DNA of 64,000 nucleotides from a bacterium (GTDB lineage Bacteria > Armatimonadota > Abditibacteriia > Abditibacteriales > Abditibacteriaceae). Both the position numbers and the translations under genes were made by a program. The notes beneath the pieces are model-generated. The model was not told the DNA's origin. It saw nothing but the letters and a program-made list of their open reading frames with translations, and ran no database searches. Where the stretch lies: NCBI GenBank assembly GCA_004172935.1, contig SDZD01000002.1, forward strand, positions 186,001 through 250,000. Reading direction: 5' to 3'. Shown here in pieces: positions 43,898-52,687 of the stretch. Every line of letters begins with the position of its first letter. The stretch's first letter is position 1.

Positions 43898-44691
43898 AAG
43901 CAGTCTGTCTAACTATTGCTGGCTCCGATTCCGGCGGCGGCGCGGGCATTCAGGCCGACCTCAAAACCTTTGCTGCGCACGGGACTTTCGGCACCAGTGC
44001 CATTAGCCTTATAACTGCCCAGAATACGCGCGGCGTCACTGCCGTTCAAACCCTCGACCCCGAATTGGTGCGCGCCCAAATCCGCGCCGTGCTGGAAGAT
44101 TTTCCTGTCGCTGCCGTCAAAACCGGAGCACTCGGTAACGCCGCTATCATCGAAGTTGTCGCCGACGAGTTGCGTGGTCGCAACCTGCCGCTCATCGTAG
44201 ACCCGGTTATGCTCGCTAAAAGTGGCGATGTCCTCATCGAACCTAACGCCGTTGAGGTCATGAAAACTCAACTTTTCCCACTGGCGACTTTAATCACCCC
44301 CAACTTACCCGAAGCCGAAGTTCTACTTGGTCTGGAAACAGGTTCGCTCAGTGATGAGGGTGCCATTCAAGCGCTTCTAAAAAGCGTCGCTCCATTCCCC
44401 GTTCTTCTCAAAGGTGGGCATGGCGAGGGAGCGACCCTATACGACCATCTATGGCTGAGCGACGGCTATCAAACCTGGGGGGCGCCACGCCAGAACACCC
44501 GCCACACCCACGGTACTGGATGCACCCTATCGGCGGCAATCGCTGCTCAACTGGCTTTGGGAGCCTCTTTGCCTGTGGCTGTCGAACGCGCCCGCGACTA
44601 CGTCGCTGCCGTGATGCGAAATGCTCCCGGTTTGGGTGGGGGCGCTGGCCCACTCGAACACTTTCCGCCCACGTGGTCGCTTAATTCGTGA
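43894..44691 (+). CDS. thiD: Hydroxymethylpyrimidine/phosphomethylpyrimidine kinase ThiD
   Basis: 265 residues, ATGA overlap with thiO. It phosphorylates HMP and HMP phosphate. The PfkB-like fold is evident from [90 protein letters not shown] and the anion-hole [20 protein letters not shown]. It is the last gene of the operon. The final 11 bases overlap the 3' end of the convergent AraC-family gene. Confidence 0.97.
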   Translation: MKAVCLTIAGSDSGGGAGIQADLKTFAAHGTFGTSAISLITAQNTRGVTAVQTLDPELVRAQIRAVLEDFPVAAVKTGALGNAAIIEVVADELRGRNLPLIVDPVMLAKSGDVLIEPNAVEVMKTQLFPLATLITPNLPEAEVLLGLETGSLSDEGAIQALLKSVAPFPVLLKGGHGEGATLYDHLWLSDGYQTWGAPRQNTRHTHGTGCTLSAAIAAQLALGASLPVAVERARDYVAAVMRNAPGLGGGAGPLEHFPPTWSLNS

Positions 44692-45547
44692 TTCGTCGGG
44701 TGTTCGGTAACTCGATGGCGCTATGGGCTGTTCGGTACTGAGTGGGGCTTTGGCCAAAATGCGCCTTGAACTGTCGCGAAAACAAAAATATATCGCGATA
44801 GCCTAGGTCGTGGGCTATTTCTGAAACCGTCTGCGGCGATTCAAGCAAGCGCAACGCCGCCATCTTCAGGCGCTCCTGAAGCACGAAATTGCGTGGCGCC
44901 ACACCAAATGTGTGTCGGAAACAACGCGAGAAATAATCGGGCGTCAAGCTGACCGCCTCCGCTAATTCGCGTGCCCCCACCGAGAAGTTCGTTTCGATAA
45001 GCACGCGCCGAACGATAGCCCTCTGCGCGCGCGATAGCTTGCCCCGCTCATTTTCGTCTTGCTGGTGCCGAATTATTTCGCTCAATAAACACGCCAGTAA
45101 TCCTCGCATCCGTGCCTCGCTGTGCGTCCCCGGTTCGCTCGCTTCATCCACGATATGGTTAATCCACTTTTCGCACTCTCTCGCCCCCTGAAGATGTAAA
45201 TACGGGCGCTCGAAAGGCAAAAAATTATCGTTCTCATCCATCGCTTTCAGCCGGAATCGCCATACGACCAACTCTTCATCTTGTTGTTTCGAGTAATCCA
45301 GTAGCGTTCCGCGCGCTCCCCACAACAAATCACCTGTTATAATTCGCCGCGTTTCACCGCCCATTTGGGCATCAAATGCCCCTTCTGCCACAAAATACAG
45401 CAGATGTTCGCTTTGTGAGTGCAGCTTGGCCACCCAGCCTCGTTGCGCGCGCATCCGGCTCGCTACCCCCGCCAACGATACCTCAAATCGCGCCCCCTCT
45501 TTGAACAGCGCTACAAACCAATCCTCAAAAAGCGACGAGTCACTCAT
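44681..45547 (-). CDS. AraC-family transcriptional regulator
   Basis: 288 residues. The N-terminal cupin-like sensor ([27 protein letters not shown]) is followed by a linker and two helix-turn-helix motifs, [26 protein letters not shown] and [26 protein letters not shown]. It is divergent from a large FAD-dependent oxidoreductase gene with 100 bases between the starts, a typical regulator-target layout. Two GGTTCA-containing direct repeats 33 bases apart (45562 and 45595) lie in that gap and could be its binding half-sites. Confidence 0.88.
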   Translation of the reverse strand: MSDSSLFEDWFVALFKEGARFEVSLAGVASRMRAQRGWVAKLHSQSEHLLYFVAEGAFDAQMGGETRRIITGDLLWGARGTLLDYSKQQDEELVVWRFRLKAMDENDNFLPFERPYLHLQGARECEKWINHIVDEASEPGTHSEARMRGLLACLLSEIIRHQQDENERGKLSRAQRAIVRRVLIETNFSVGARELAEAVSLTPDYFSRCFRHTFGVAPRNFVLQERLKMAALRLLESPQTVSEIAHDLGYRDIFLFSRQFKAHFGQSPTQYRTAHSAIELPNTRRITN

Positions 45548-45647
45548 AAAACTACACCACCGGTTCAGTGCAAAAGTTTAGAGCTTGGAGCTATGGTTCA
45601 ACTGCTGCCCGATTCGTACTCTTTCCATCGTTTCCAAATCCAATCGT

Positions 45648-47525
45648 ATGAACGCTTCAACCGGTTTGAACCGTGAGTCCCACGAGTTCGATGTCTGTGT
45701 CATTGGTGGTGGCATGGCGGGTCTTTGTGCGGCCATCGCATCAGCACGTGGCGGTGCTAAAACCGCCCTTCTCAACGACCGCCCAGTGCTGGGTGGTAAT
45801 GCCTCTTCCGAAGTCCGTATGTGGATTTGCGGCGCCCACGGCAAAGGCAACAAAGAAACCGGCATCCTCGAAGAAATCCAACTCGAAAACCTGTATCGCA
45901 ACCCATCGCTCAACTATTCGGTGTGGGATAGCGTGCTGTGGGGAGCCGCTGCGATGCAGCCCAACCTGACGCTCATTCTCAATGCCTCCTGCGCCGATGC
46001 TACCATGCAGGGCGAAAGCATCGAAAGCGTGCGTGCCTGGCAAAGCACCACCCAGACATGGCATCATATCGCTGCCCACCTCTTCATCGACTGTTCGGGT
46101 GACTCGATTTTGGCAGCTCTCACCCCCGCCGAGTTTCGCCGGGGACGCGAGGCCCGCGAAGAGTTCGGCGAGGATATTCAGCCCGAACGTGGCGACCAGA
46201 AAACGATGGGAAACTCGCTTCTCATCCAAATCCGCCGCACCGACGAACCCCAACCGTTCATTGCCCCCTATTGGGCCTATCGTTTTTCACGTCCCGAAGA
46301 CTTGCCGAACCGAATGCGCGGTGTTCAAGGCAATAACTTCTGGTGGATAGAAATCGGCGGCTTGAAAGACACCATCAAAGACGCCGAACATATAGGAAGC
46401 GAACTGCACCGCATTACCTACGGTGTGTGGGACTACATCAAAAATCGCGCTCCCGAAAATCAGGAGGCTGCGAACTGGGCGCTTGAATGGGTGGGCAGCC
46501 TGCCCGGTAAACGCGAAAGCCGTCGCTATGTAGGCGACCATATCCTCACTCAAAACGATGTCCGCGACGGCGGGAAATTCGACGACATTATCGCCTACGG
46601 TGGTTGGAGCATGGATGATCATCACCCGGCTGGCCTCTATTTCCCCGGCCCGCCTACTATTTTCCATCCCGCTCCATCACCCTACGGCATCCCATACCGC
46701 AGCCTCTACTCGCGCAATGTGCCGAACCTACTGTTCGCCGGACGCAACATCTCTGTTACCCATGCAGCGCTCAGCTCAACGCGCGTGATGGCGACCTGCG
46801 CTCTTATCGGTCAAGCCGCCGGAACCGCCGCAGCCCAATGCATCCGCCAGCGCTGCCAACCCCGCGACCTCTCCAGTGGCCCCCGTTTACGCGAATTGCA
46901 GCAAGCCCTTATGACCGACGATTGCTGGCTTCCCGGCCTCCGTCGCCAACCCGACGAACTCGCAATGAGCGCCCGTCTATGCGGCGCTGGCGAAACCGAA
47001 TTTCTGCGCGACGGCTTCGACCGCAACATCGGCGAAGAAGAACACACATGGATAGGAGAGCAGGGCGCCACCCTCGAATACCAATGGAAAGAACAGGTTA
47101 ATGTTCAGGGAGTCCGATTAGTCCTCGACTCCAACCTGAATCACGAGAAGCGGATGCCTGCCTCCTATCCGCAAAAAGGCAACCGTTCCCTGATGCCCTC
47201 GACGCTACTACGTCGTTTCCGCCTCGAAACCCTCGATTCCAACGGCAATTGGCACATTGCCCACGAGGAAGCCAACAACAGCAAGCGCTTGGTCGAAATC
47301 GAGCTGCCTGCTCAAACGAAAGGCCTACGCCTAATCCCCGAACAATCATGGGGCGAAGGCCCTGCCCACATTTCCAGTTTCGAGCCTCTTTCACGCTGGA
47401 ACGGCAAAATACCCCGCCCCATCTCTACCACGTTCTGGAGCGACGTAGTAACCCAAATCGCCCCCGAAGATTTAGAGCCGCCTGCCGCCACATCTAATGC
47501 TAAGGTGGGTTCGCACAGCGCCTGA
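45648..47525 (+). CDS. FAD-dependent oxidoreductase (FAD_oxidored family)
   Basis: 625 residues from the ATG at 45648. The dinucleotide motif FDVCVIGGGMAGLCAAIASARGG, then LGGNASSEVRMWICGAHG, LFIDCSGDSILAAL and the second FAD segment NLLFAGRNISVTHAALSSTRVMATCALIGQAAGTAAA are typical of PF12831 proteins. These are abundant near polysaccharide-utilisation genes and mostly uncharacterised. The C-terminal 150 residues form a beta-sandwich (VNVQGVRLVLDSNLN, then KGLRLIPEQSWGEGPAHISSFEPL). No signal peptide is seen. It is probably controlled by the divergent AraC regulator. Confidence 0.85.
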   Translation: MNASTGLNRESHEFDVCVIGGGMAGLCAAIASARGGAKTALLNDRPVLGGNASSEVRMWICGAHGKGNKETGILEEIQLENLYRNPSLNYSVWDSVLWGAAAMQPNLTLILNASCADATMQGESIESVRAWQSTTQTWHHIAAHLFIDCSGDSILAALTPAEFRRGREAREEFGEDIQPERGDQKTMGNSLLIQIRRTDEPQPFIAPYWAYRFSRPEDLPNRMRGVQGNNFWWIEIGGLKDTIKDAEHIGSELHRITYGVWDYIKNRAPENQEAANWALEWVGSLPGKRESRRYVGDHILTQNDVRDGGKFDDIIAYGGWSMDDHHPAGLYFPGPPTIFHPAPSPYGIPYRSLYSRNVPNLLFAGRNISVTHAALSSTRVMATCALIGQAAGTAAAQCIRQRCQPRDLSSGPRLRELQQALMTDDCWLPGLRRQPDELAMSARLCGAGETEFLRDGFDRNIGEEEHTWIGEQGATLEYQWKEQVNVQGVRLVLDSNLNHEKRMPASYPQKGNRSLMPSTLLRRFRLETLDSNGNWHIAHEEANNSKRLVEIELPAQTKGLRLIPEQSWGEGPAHISSFEPLSRWNGKIPRPISTTFWSDVVTQIAPEDLEPPAATSNAKVGSHSA

Positions 47526-47534
47526 CCGCACACG

Positions 47535-47568
47535 CCAATGGGAGACGAAATTATTCGTCTCCCATTGG
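47535..47568. terminator. 15-bp hairpin between convergent genes
   Basis: CCAATGGGAGACGAA (47535-47549) pairs perfectly with TTCGTCTCCCATTGG (47554-47568) around ATTA. It lies between the FAD oxidoreductase stop codon and the end of the minus-strand DUF6582-like gene, and probably serves both. Confidence 0.8.
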
Positions 47569-47590
47569 TATTTATGACTAAATGTTGCGC

Positions 47591-47842
47591 TCAATCCTCT
47601 TCTATCTCAATACCGTGTTTCTTGGCGGCACGCTTGATACGACCTTTGATGGTTTTGACATCGTCCGCACCATATTTTTCGGCGTTGTGCGGGTGATTGA
47701 TGTAGCTCCATGCGGCTCGTACGTGGTCGGGCGTATCAATCGGGTATTTGTTGTTAGTCGGGTCGGCGAACTCTACATCGCCATATTCATGTTCCCCACG
47801 TCCGGGGTTGACATCTTCGCGACGGTCGATTTTCTGACTCAT
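47591..47842 (-). CDS. DUF6582-like small charged protein
   Basis: 83 residues. An N-terminal charged tail precedes the recognisable core KYPIDTPDHVRAAWSYINHPHNAEKY, then VKTIKGRIKRAAKKHGIEI. This motif occurs in short bacterial proteins annotated DUF6582, and also in prohead/phage-associated proteins; its role is unknown. It lies 28 bases downstream of the other small charged gene and is probably co-transcribed with it. Confidence 0.72.
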   Translation of the reverse strand: MSQKIDRREDVNPGRGEHEYGDVEFADPTNNKYPIDTPDHVRAAWSYINHPHNAEKYGADDVKTIKGRIKRAAKKHGIEIEED

Positions 47843-47870
47843 CTAAATCCTCCCTTTGTTGACTTGGCAG

Positions 47871-48224
47871 TCAGTCGTTATCGAGATGGCGGTCGATTTC
47901 TTCCATCAAACTTTTGCGCTCGCGGTGGGATTTCTCGTAATCGCGAATTTTTCTCACGTCATTGCGCTGAAGTTTCGAGATGCGCGAAGTGACTTCTTCG
48001 ACTGTCAGCCCATCGTAGTTCTTGATGGGTAAGTCGCGGTCTGGAGACTCGCCCTTGCGATCTTCTTCGCGGGCAGCCTGTGTTTCGCCGAGTTCTGCGC
48101 GCTGTTTGTTGACGATACGCGCGGCAACTTCCTCTTCTCGGCCTTTATAACGACTTTCATGCTCGAACTTGTCTTTAAGTTCTTCGTATTCGTGTTCCCG
48201 TTTGGGACTGGCTCCTCGTAACAT
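47871..48224 (-). CDS. Small highly charged helical protein ('plasmid stabilization'-annotated type)
   Basis: 117 residues, very rich in Glu, Arg and Lys. KREHEYEELKDKFEHESRYKGREEEVAARIVNKQRAELGET is followed by RDLPIKNYDGLTVEEVTSRISKLQRNDVRKIRDYEKSHRERKSLMEEIDRHL, a helical module resembling the Rho N-terminal/SAP-like fold. Similar proteins are often labelled plasmid stabilization protein on weak grounds. AAGGAG sits just upstream of the ATG, one of the clearest ribosome sites in the window. It may be a stress or DNA-associated protein; no function is established. Confidence 0.7.
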   Translation of the reverse strand: MLRGASPKREHEYEELKDKFEHESRYKGREEEVAARIVNKQRAELGETQAAREEDRKGESPDRDLPIKNYDGLTVEEVTSRISKLQRNDVRKIRDYEKSHRERKSLMEEIDRHLDND

Positions 48225-48252
48225 GATCTACTCCTTAGCACTTACCAGAGAG

Positions 48253-48298
48253 CAAGCCGAAAGCCTGAACCCTTAATTCAGTCCTAATGTCGGGCTTT
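48253..48298 (+). promoter_or_regulatory. Nested hairpin in the region upstream of cysD
   Basis: CAAGCCG (48253-48259) can pair, with one bulge, with CGGGCTTTTG, enclosing an inner CTGAA...TTCAG stem. Followed by TTTTG, it looks like a weak terminator read in the cysD direction about 135 bases before its start. Since no plus-strand gene precedes it, it might act as a leader attenuator. Confidence 0.25.
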
Positions 48299-48432
48299 TG
48301 CCTACAAATGGCTGGTATAAGTGGGAGAATTCGCCGTGCGAATTTTCTGTCATTGGTCAAATTCTACCTGTAGGATATGATTTGGACCTAAAAAGAGGAA
48401 GCGCGCGTTTATACTTTCACGTTTCTGCTTTT

Positions 48433-49356
48433 ATGTCTTTGGATACAGCGACCGATTTTCACTTAACTCATCTGCGTGAGTTGGAGTCCGAAGCCATCTT
48501 TGTGCTTCGCGAAACCGCCGCGCAGTTTCAAAATCCTGGCCTCCTTTTTTCGGGTGGTAAGGACTCCATTGTAATGGCGCATCTGGCGCGCAAGGCGTTC
48601 TTTCCTTCCCTCATTCCGTTTCCGCTCGTTCACGTGGATACAGGCCACAACTTCCCCGAAACCATCGCCTACCGCGACCAGTTCGTCAAAGATTATGGCG
48701 CGCGTCTGGTCGTGGGCTATGTACAGGATTCCATCGACCGGGGAACTGCCGTCGAAGAGATTGGTCCTACTGCCTCGCGTAACTCCATCCAATCCGTGAC
48801 CCTTCTGGAAACCATCGAAGACAACGACTTCGATGCTATGCTCGGTGGCGGACGGCGCGACGAGGAAAAAGCGCGCGCTAAAGAGCGTTTCTTCTCGCAT
48901 CGTAGCGCCTTCGGCCAATGGGAGCCGAAGAACCAGCGCCCCGAATTGTGGAACATCTTCAACGGGCGTAAAGCTTTCGGCGAGCATTTTCGCGTCTTCC
49001 CGCTTTCCAACTGGACGGAAATGGACGTGTGGCAGTACATCCGCGCTGAGCAAATCCCGTTGCCGAACTTGTACTTCTCGCACCAGCGCCGCGTTTTCTT
49101 GCGTGGCAGAGCGTGGCTCGACACAGAAACCGGCTTTGTTGCACCTCAACCGGGTGAACATGTGGAGGAGCGCACCGTGCGTTTCCGCACCATTGGCGAT
49201 GTGACCTGTACTGGCGCGGTCGATTCGCGCGCCGATAACCTCGACGACATCATTGCTGAAGTTGCAGCTGCCCGTCAAACCGAGCGTGGTACACGCGCCG
49301 ACGACCAGCGCAGCGAAACCGCGATGGAAGACCGCAAGCGCGAGGGCTACTTCTAA
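48433..49356 (+). CDS. cysD: Sulfate adenylyltransferase subunit 2 CysD
   Basis: 307 residues from the ATG at 48433, chosen because the alignable start is FHLTHLRELESEAIFVLRETAA; longer frames add an unrelated 45 residues. The PP-loop LLFSGGKDSIVMAHLA, then VHVDTGHNFPETIAYRD, MLGGGRRDEEKARAKERFFSHR, WNIFNGRKAFGEHFRVFPLSNWTEMDVWQYI and the C-terminal ETAMEDRKREGYF are diagnostic. CysD makes adenylyl sulfate from sulfate and ATP together with CysN. Unusually, about 0.9 kb (a repeat plus a mutarotase gene) separates it from cysN. Confidence 0.96.
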   Translation: MSLDTATDFHLTHLRELESEAIFVLRETAAQFQNPGLLFSGGKDSIVMAHLARKAFFPSLIPFPLVHVDTGHNFPETIAYRDQFVKDYGARLVVGYVQDSIDRGTAVEEIGPTASRNSIQSVTLLETIEDNDFDAMLGGGRRDEEKARAKERFFSHRSAFGQWEPKNQRPELWNIFNGRKAFGEHFRVFPLSNWTEMDVWQYIRAEQIPLPNLYFSHQRRVFLRGRAWLDTETGFVAPQPGEHVEERTVRFRTIGDVTCTGAVDSRADNLDDIIAEVAAARQTERGTRADDQRSETAMEDRKREGYF

Positions 49357-49452
49357 ACACAGAGAACACGAAGCAACAAGAGAAGCACAAAGTGTGGCAG
49401 GAGAGTGAATTGAACCTCATTCAATCCTCTGTGTTTCTCATGCTTCTTTGTG
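49355..49452. repeat. Palindromic dispersed-type repeat between cysD and the mutarotase gene
   Basis: AAACACAGAG (49355-49364) is inverted as CTCTGTGTTT (49427-49436). CACAAAG (49386-49392) is inverted as CTTTGTG (49446-49452). ATTGAA/TTCAAT forms a tight hairpin at 49409-49425. The CTCTGTGTTT and CTTCTTTGTG strings are typical of interspersed palindromic repeats seen in many bacterial genomes. The element begins inside the cysD stop codon and ends just before the next gene. Confidence 0.55.
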
Positions 49453-49464
49453 TTTATGCACATC

Positions 49465-50283
49465 ATGTCGCATTCGTTACCACGCATCAGCATTCGCAAT
49501 GAGCGATTCAGCGCCGAAATTCTTTTGCAGGGCGCTCAGTTGATGCACTTTGAGCCGAGCGGCCAAAAACCGTGGATTTTCCAGAATGCCCAGACTCCGT
49601 TCGAGTCGGGCCTGGAAATCTACGCGGGTGTGCCACTGGTATTTCCGTGGTTCAACCGTCTTAAGCAGTATCCCGAAGCGCCCAACCACGGTTTCGCGCG
49701 ACAGGCGCAGTGGTCGCTCGAACATCAAAGCGAGGATGGGACGCAGGTTTCACTGGTTCTATCAAGCGACGATGTGCGGCAGCAGGGAATCGATTCGCCC
49801 GCGTGGAGCGGCGAGTTTCTGGCGCGAATGAAATTCTCATTCAGCGAGTCGTTGGGGCTATGCTTCGAGGTTGAGAACCGCGACACGCGCGCCATCTCGT
49901 TCGAGTGCGCTTTCCATCCCTACTTTGTGGTTTCGGATGTGCGAAAGACCACTATTGAAGGCTTGCCCGATGGGGTATGGTTGGGGAATGAAACGGAAGC
50001 TGCGCAGGGCGGCACTCTGCAATTTCCGCCATTCGGGGCGCGGTTGTTTGTTGAATCGAATGGCCCTATCGTTATTCGCGAACCGGAGCGCAGCTTTCGG
50101 CTTGTAGAGCGGGGCGGCTGGCTTTCGAGCGTGGTGTGGAACCCCGGCGAGGCGATGGCGGATTTGACCGAGGCCGATTGGCCGAACTTTGTCTGTGTCG
50201 AGTCGGGCGCTTTAAGAAGCAACGCGGTTTCCCTCCAACCGGGCGAAGCCTATGCACTCGATGTGGAAGTTGAACTGAATTGA
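49465..50283 (+). CDS. Aldose 1-epimerase-like (hexose-6-phosphate mutarotase, YeaD type) protein
   Basis: 272 residues from the ATG at 49465; ATG 49456 and GTG 49450 are in frame but partly in the palindromic repeat. The beta-sandwich blocks ISIRNERFSAEILLQGAQLMHFEP, AGVPLVFPWFN, PNHGFARQAQW (catalytic His), FECAFHPYFVV (second His) and VVWNPGE...FVCVESG match D-hexose-6-phosphate mutarotases. It would interconvert alpha and beta anomers of a sugar phosphate. It lies between cysD and cysN and overlaps or abuts cysN, so it is probably translated from the sulfate-activation transcript despite an unrelated function. Confidence 0.88.
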   Translation: MSHSLPRISIRNERFSAEILLQGAQLMHFEPSGQKPWIFQNAQTPFESGLEIYAGVPLVFPWFNRLKQYPEAPNHGFARQAQWSLEHQSEDGTQVSLVLSSDDVRQQGIDSPAWSGEFLARMKFSFSESLGLCFEVENRDTRAISFECAFHPYFVVSDVRKTTIEGLPDGVWLGNETEAAQGGTLQFPPFGARLFVESNGPIVIREPERSFRLVERGGWLSSVVWNPGEAMADLTEADWPNFVCVESGALRSNAVSLQPGEAYALDVEVELN

Positions 50284-50288
50284 ACACT

Positions 50289-51533
50289 ATGGACTTACTC
50301 CGATTTTCTACATGCGGCTCGGTTGATGATGGTAAATCAACGCTGATTGGCCGTTTGCTATACGATTCGAAATCTATTTTTGAGGATCAACTGGAAGCGG
50401 TTGAAAACTCGTCGCGCAAGCGTGGCGACGAGAACGTAAACCTGGCGTTGTTGACCGATGGCCTCAAAGCCGAACGCGAGCAGGGCATTACTATCGACGT
50501 GGCCTACCGCTACTTCGCTACGCCCAAGCGCAAGTTCATCATCGCCGATACTCCCGGTCACGTGCAGTACACGCGCAACATGGTGACGGGGGCCTCGACC
50601 TCGCAACTGGCCATTGTGCTGATTGACGCCCGTAAAGGCGTTATCGAGCAGACGCGGCGCCACTCCTTCCTCGTCAACTTGCTTCGCATCAACCACATTG
50701 TGTTGGCGATCAACAAGATGGACCTGGTTGATTTCGACCAGAACAGATTTAACGAGATCGAGAACGAATACCGCGCTTTTGCTTCGGGGTTGGAAAATCC
50801 GATGGAGATTACCGCCATCCCGTTGGCGGCGCTTCATGGCGACAACATCGTGGATGCTTCGGACAACATGCCCTGGTACTCTGGCCCGACGCTGTTGGAA
50901 CACCTCGAAACCATCGAAGTTCTCGATACCGAGAACCACGAGGATGCTCGTTTTCCGGTGCAGTGGGTCATCCGTCCGCAAAGCGACGCCTACCCTGATT
51001 TCCGCGCCTTTGCGGGCCGTGTCGCGGGCGGCGTGTTCCGGCCCGGTCAGAGAGTGACGGCGCTCCCATCGGGGTTTGAGTCGACTATCAAGGCGATTCA
51101 TACCTACGAGGGCGATTTGGAAGAAGCCTTTGCTCCGCTGTCGGTTTCGATTTCGCTCGAAGATGAAATCGACATCTCGCGCGGTGACATGATCGTAGCC
51201 ACCGACGATTTGCCCCGCCATGAGCAGGAACTTAACGCCACCATCTGCTGGTTCAGCGAGAAGAAATTGATCCCGCGCGGCAAATACTATTTGCGCCACA
51301 CGACGCGCGAAGTTCAGGCCATCGTTTCGGCTCTGAATTACAAGGTGGACATCAACACCTTGGAGCGCGATGAAGATACGGCGAACTTTGCGCAGAACGA
51401 CATCGGGCAGATTCATATCCGTACCAGCGCGCCGCTGTTCTTTGACGCCTACACCCGCAACCGGGCAACTGGTTCATTTATTTTGATAGATGCAGGGACG
51501 AACGAAACCGTCGCTGCGGGCATGATCGAGTAG
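50289..51533 (+). CDS. cysN: Sulfate adenylyltransferase subunit 1 CysN (GTPase)
   Basis: 414 residues from the ATG at 50289 (MDLLRFSTCGSVDDGKSTLIGRLLYDSK). G1 is GSVDDGKST, G3 is ADTPGHVQYTRNM and G4 is AINKMD, with LTDGLKAEREQGITIDVAYRYF as the switch I region. The two beta-barrel domains follow. The protein ends at IDAGTNETVAAGMIE and lacks a fused APS kinase (CysC), unlike NodQ/CysNC. It drives adenylyl sulfate formation by GTP hydrolysis with CysD. A classical terminator follows 5 bases after the stop codon. Confidence 0.97.
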   Translation: MDLLRFSTCGSVDDGKSTLIGRLLYDSKSIFEDQLEAVENSSRKRGDENVNLALLTDGLKAEREQGITIDVAYRYFATPKRKFIIADTPGHVQYTRNMVTGASTSQLAIVLIDARKGVIEQTRRHSFLVNLLRINHIVLAINKMDLVDFDQNRFNEIENEYRAFASGLENPMEITAIPLAALHGDNIVDASDNMPWYSGPTLLEHLETIEVLDTENHEDARFPVQWVIRPQSDAYPDFRAFAGRVAGGVFRPGQRVTALPSGFESTIKAIHTYEGDLEEAFAPLSVSISLEDEIDISRGDMIVATDDLPRHEQELNATICWFSEKKLIPRGKYYLRHTTREVQAIVSALNYKVDINTLERDEDTANFAQNDIGQIHIRTSAPLFFDAYTRNRATGSFILIDAGTNETVAAGMIE

Positions 51534-51537
51534 CATG

Positions 51538-51566
51538 AAGCGAGGCCAAACTGGCCTCGCTTTTTT
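51538..51566 (+). terminator. Intrinsic terminator after cysN
   Basis: AAGCGAGGCC (51538-51547) pairs with GGCCTCGCTT (51553-51562), followed by a T run to 51566. Classical Rho-independent structure. Confidence 0.94.
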
Positions 51567-51587
51567 GTTGGTCTTAAGAGAAAATTG

Positions 51588-52334
51588 ATGTGTAAAATTA
51601 TGGCGACCTCTCCCAACAATGGCCCCAACTCCCCTTCGCCCGCCGAGCCAAGGGCAATGTATCTTCCCGCTCCACCCTCCATTGAGCGCACCCACCCACG
51701 TTGGATAATCCCACTTGGTGTTGCTTTGGCGACCCTCGTACTCGCATCGGGGTTGGGCTATCGCTATTGGCTATCCACGCCGCAATATTCGCTGCTCCGC
51801 GCTAAATCGGCCTTTGATGCGCATGACTTGGCGACCTTCGAGAAATATGTCGCCATTGACCAGTGCGCCGAAGCTGTTACCGATGACGTTTTTGCTGAGG
51901 CTTTGAAAAAATCGCGCGCGCAGTCGGTAAATGACGCGGATCCGTTCGTCGCGGCTGGCCGCAAAATGGCCGAAGGTCTTCTGGAAATCCTCAAGCCGAC
52001 CATTACTGGCGTAGTGAAAAAAAAGGCCCGCGAATATGTTTCAACCGGGGAGCTAACTTTATCGGGGGTTTCAGGCACAGGTTCATCAAGCCCCGTCGAT
52101 CTGGAAGAAATTAAGAACAGTATCGTCAGCGATGGTTTGCATTTTGAGGGTGTGGGCAGTGTCACTGTTGATAACAACACAGCCACCGTTGAATTGCACT
52201 TCCACAACGATAAGAAGAACGCTGATCAGCCTGCACTGCTTGAAATGCGCCGTGTCGAGAACTATTGGCAAGTCTCGCGTTGGAAAAATCCTATCCAGTG
52301 GATGCCACAGGAATCTTTTAATGTAGGTGGCTAA
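51588..52334 (+). CDS. Membrane-anchored DUF2939-like protein
   Basis: 248 residues (ATG at 51588; ATG at 51600 also possible). A Pro/Ser-rich cytoplasmic tail of about 40 residues precedes one transmembrane helix (IIPLGVALATLVLASGLGYRYWL). PQYSLLRAKSAFDAHDLATFEKYVAID then matches the start of the DUF2939 domain. A long helical middle with LLEILKPTITGVVKKKAREYV and a beta C-terminus (VTVDNNTATVELHFHN, then NYWQVSRWKNP) follow. The function is unknown; the topology suggests a periplasm-facing domain. It ends at a 13-bp terminator shared with the next minus-strand gene. Confidence 0.75.
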   Translation: MCKIMATSPNNGPNSPSPAEPRAMYLPAPPSIERTHPRWIIPLGVALATLVLASGLGYRYWLSTPQYSLLRAKSAFDAHDLATFEKYVAIDQCAEAVTDDVFAEALKKSRAQSVNDADPFVAAGRKMAEGLLEILKPTITGVVKKKAREYVSTGELTLSGVSGTGSSSPVDLEEIKNSIVSDGLHFEGVGSVTVDNNTATVELHFHNDKKNADQPALLEMRRVENYWQVSRWKNPIQWMPQESFNVGG

Positions 52335-52336
52335 CG

Positions 52337-52367
52337 AAAAGGACGAAGCATTCGCTTCGTCCTTTTT
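52337..52367. terminator. Bidirectional terminator
   Basis: AAAAGGACGAAGC (52337-52349) pairs with GCTTCGTCCTTTT (52354-52366) around ATTC, with A and T runs on either flank. It closes both the DUF2939-like gene and the small minus-strand gene at 52373. Confidence 0.92.
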
Positions 52368-52372
52368 GCTTT

Positions 52373-52564
52373 TTAGCCGCCCGATTTGTTGGCGCTGGAA
52401 CGCATTGGCTTGGACGTTCCCTGTGTGCCGCCACCCTTTCCTGCATCGGTTGGGTCGGGCGTTTTGTTTTTGGCGGCTCGGTTGCTCGCCTGTTCAGCCT
52501 GGCGGGCTTTGACACGCTCCAGAGGAGACAATGGTTTTGCGGGTTGATCGGAAGAATCGCTCAT
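52373..52564 (-). CDS. Small disordered hydrophilic protein
   Basis: 63 residues, dominated by Ser, Lys, Ala, Gly and Pro, with one short helix (SPLERVKARQAEQASNRAAK) and a Gly/Ser-rich tail. It has no known domain. Its stop codon sits 6 bases from the shared bidirectional terminator, which supports a real gene rather than a chance frame. An overlapping plus-strand frame in the same place reads as junk. Function unknown. Confidence 0.55.
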   Translation of the reverse strand: MSDSSDQPAKPLSPLERVKARQAEQASNRAAKNKTPDPTDAGKGGGTQGTSKPMRSSANKSGG

Positions 52565-52687
52565 ATCAAAGAATTAAGATTAGCGCTTCTGGCTCAGGTT
52601 GCGTCTAATTTTCCTGACATATCGCCTCCTTCACACTTTAATCTTCTTATTAGTGGCTTTGCTACCCTGATGGTGAGATTTGTAATT

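Noticed and set aside
48298-48432. 45-residue N-terminal extension of CysD
   Set aside because: CysD family alignment starts at the ATG at 48433; the extension is unrelated sequence in the leader.
50358-51416. 352-codon frame antisense to cysN
   Set aside because: Codon-bias shadow; CysN GTPase motifs cover the same bases on the plus strand.
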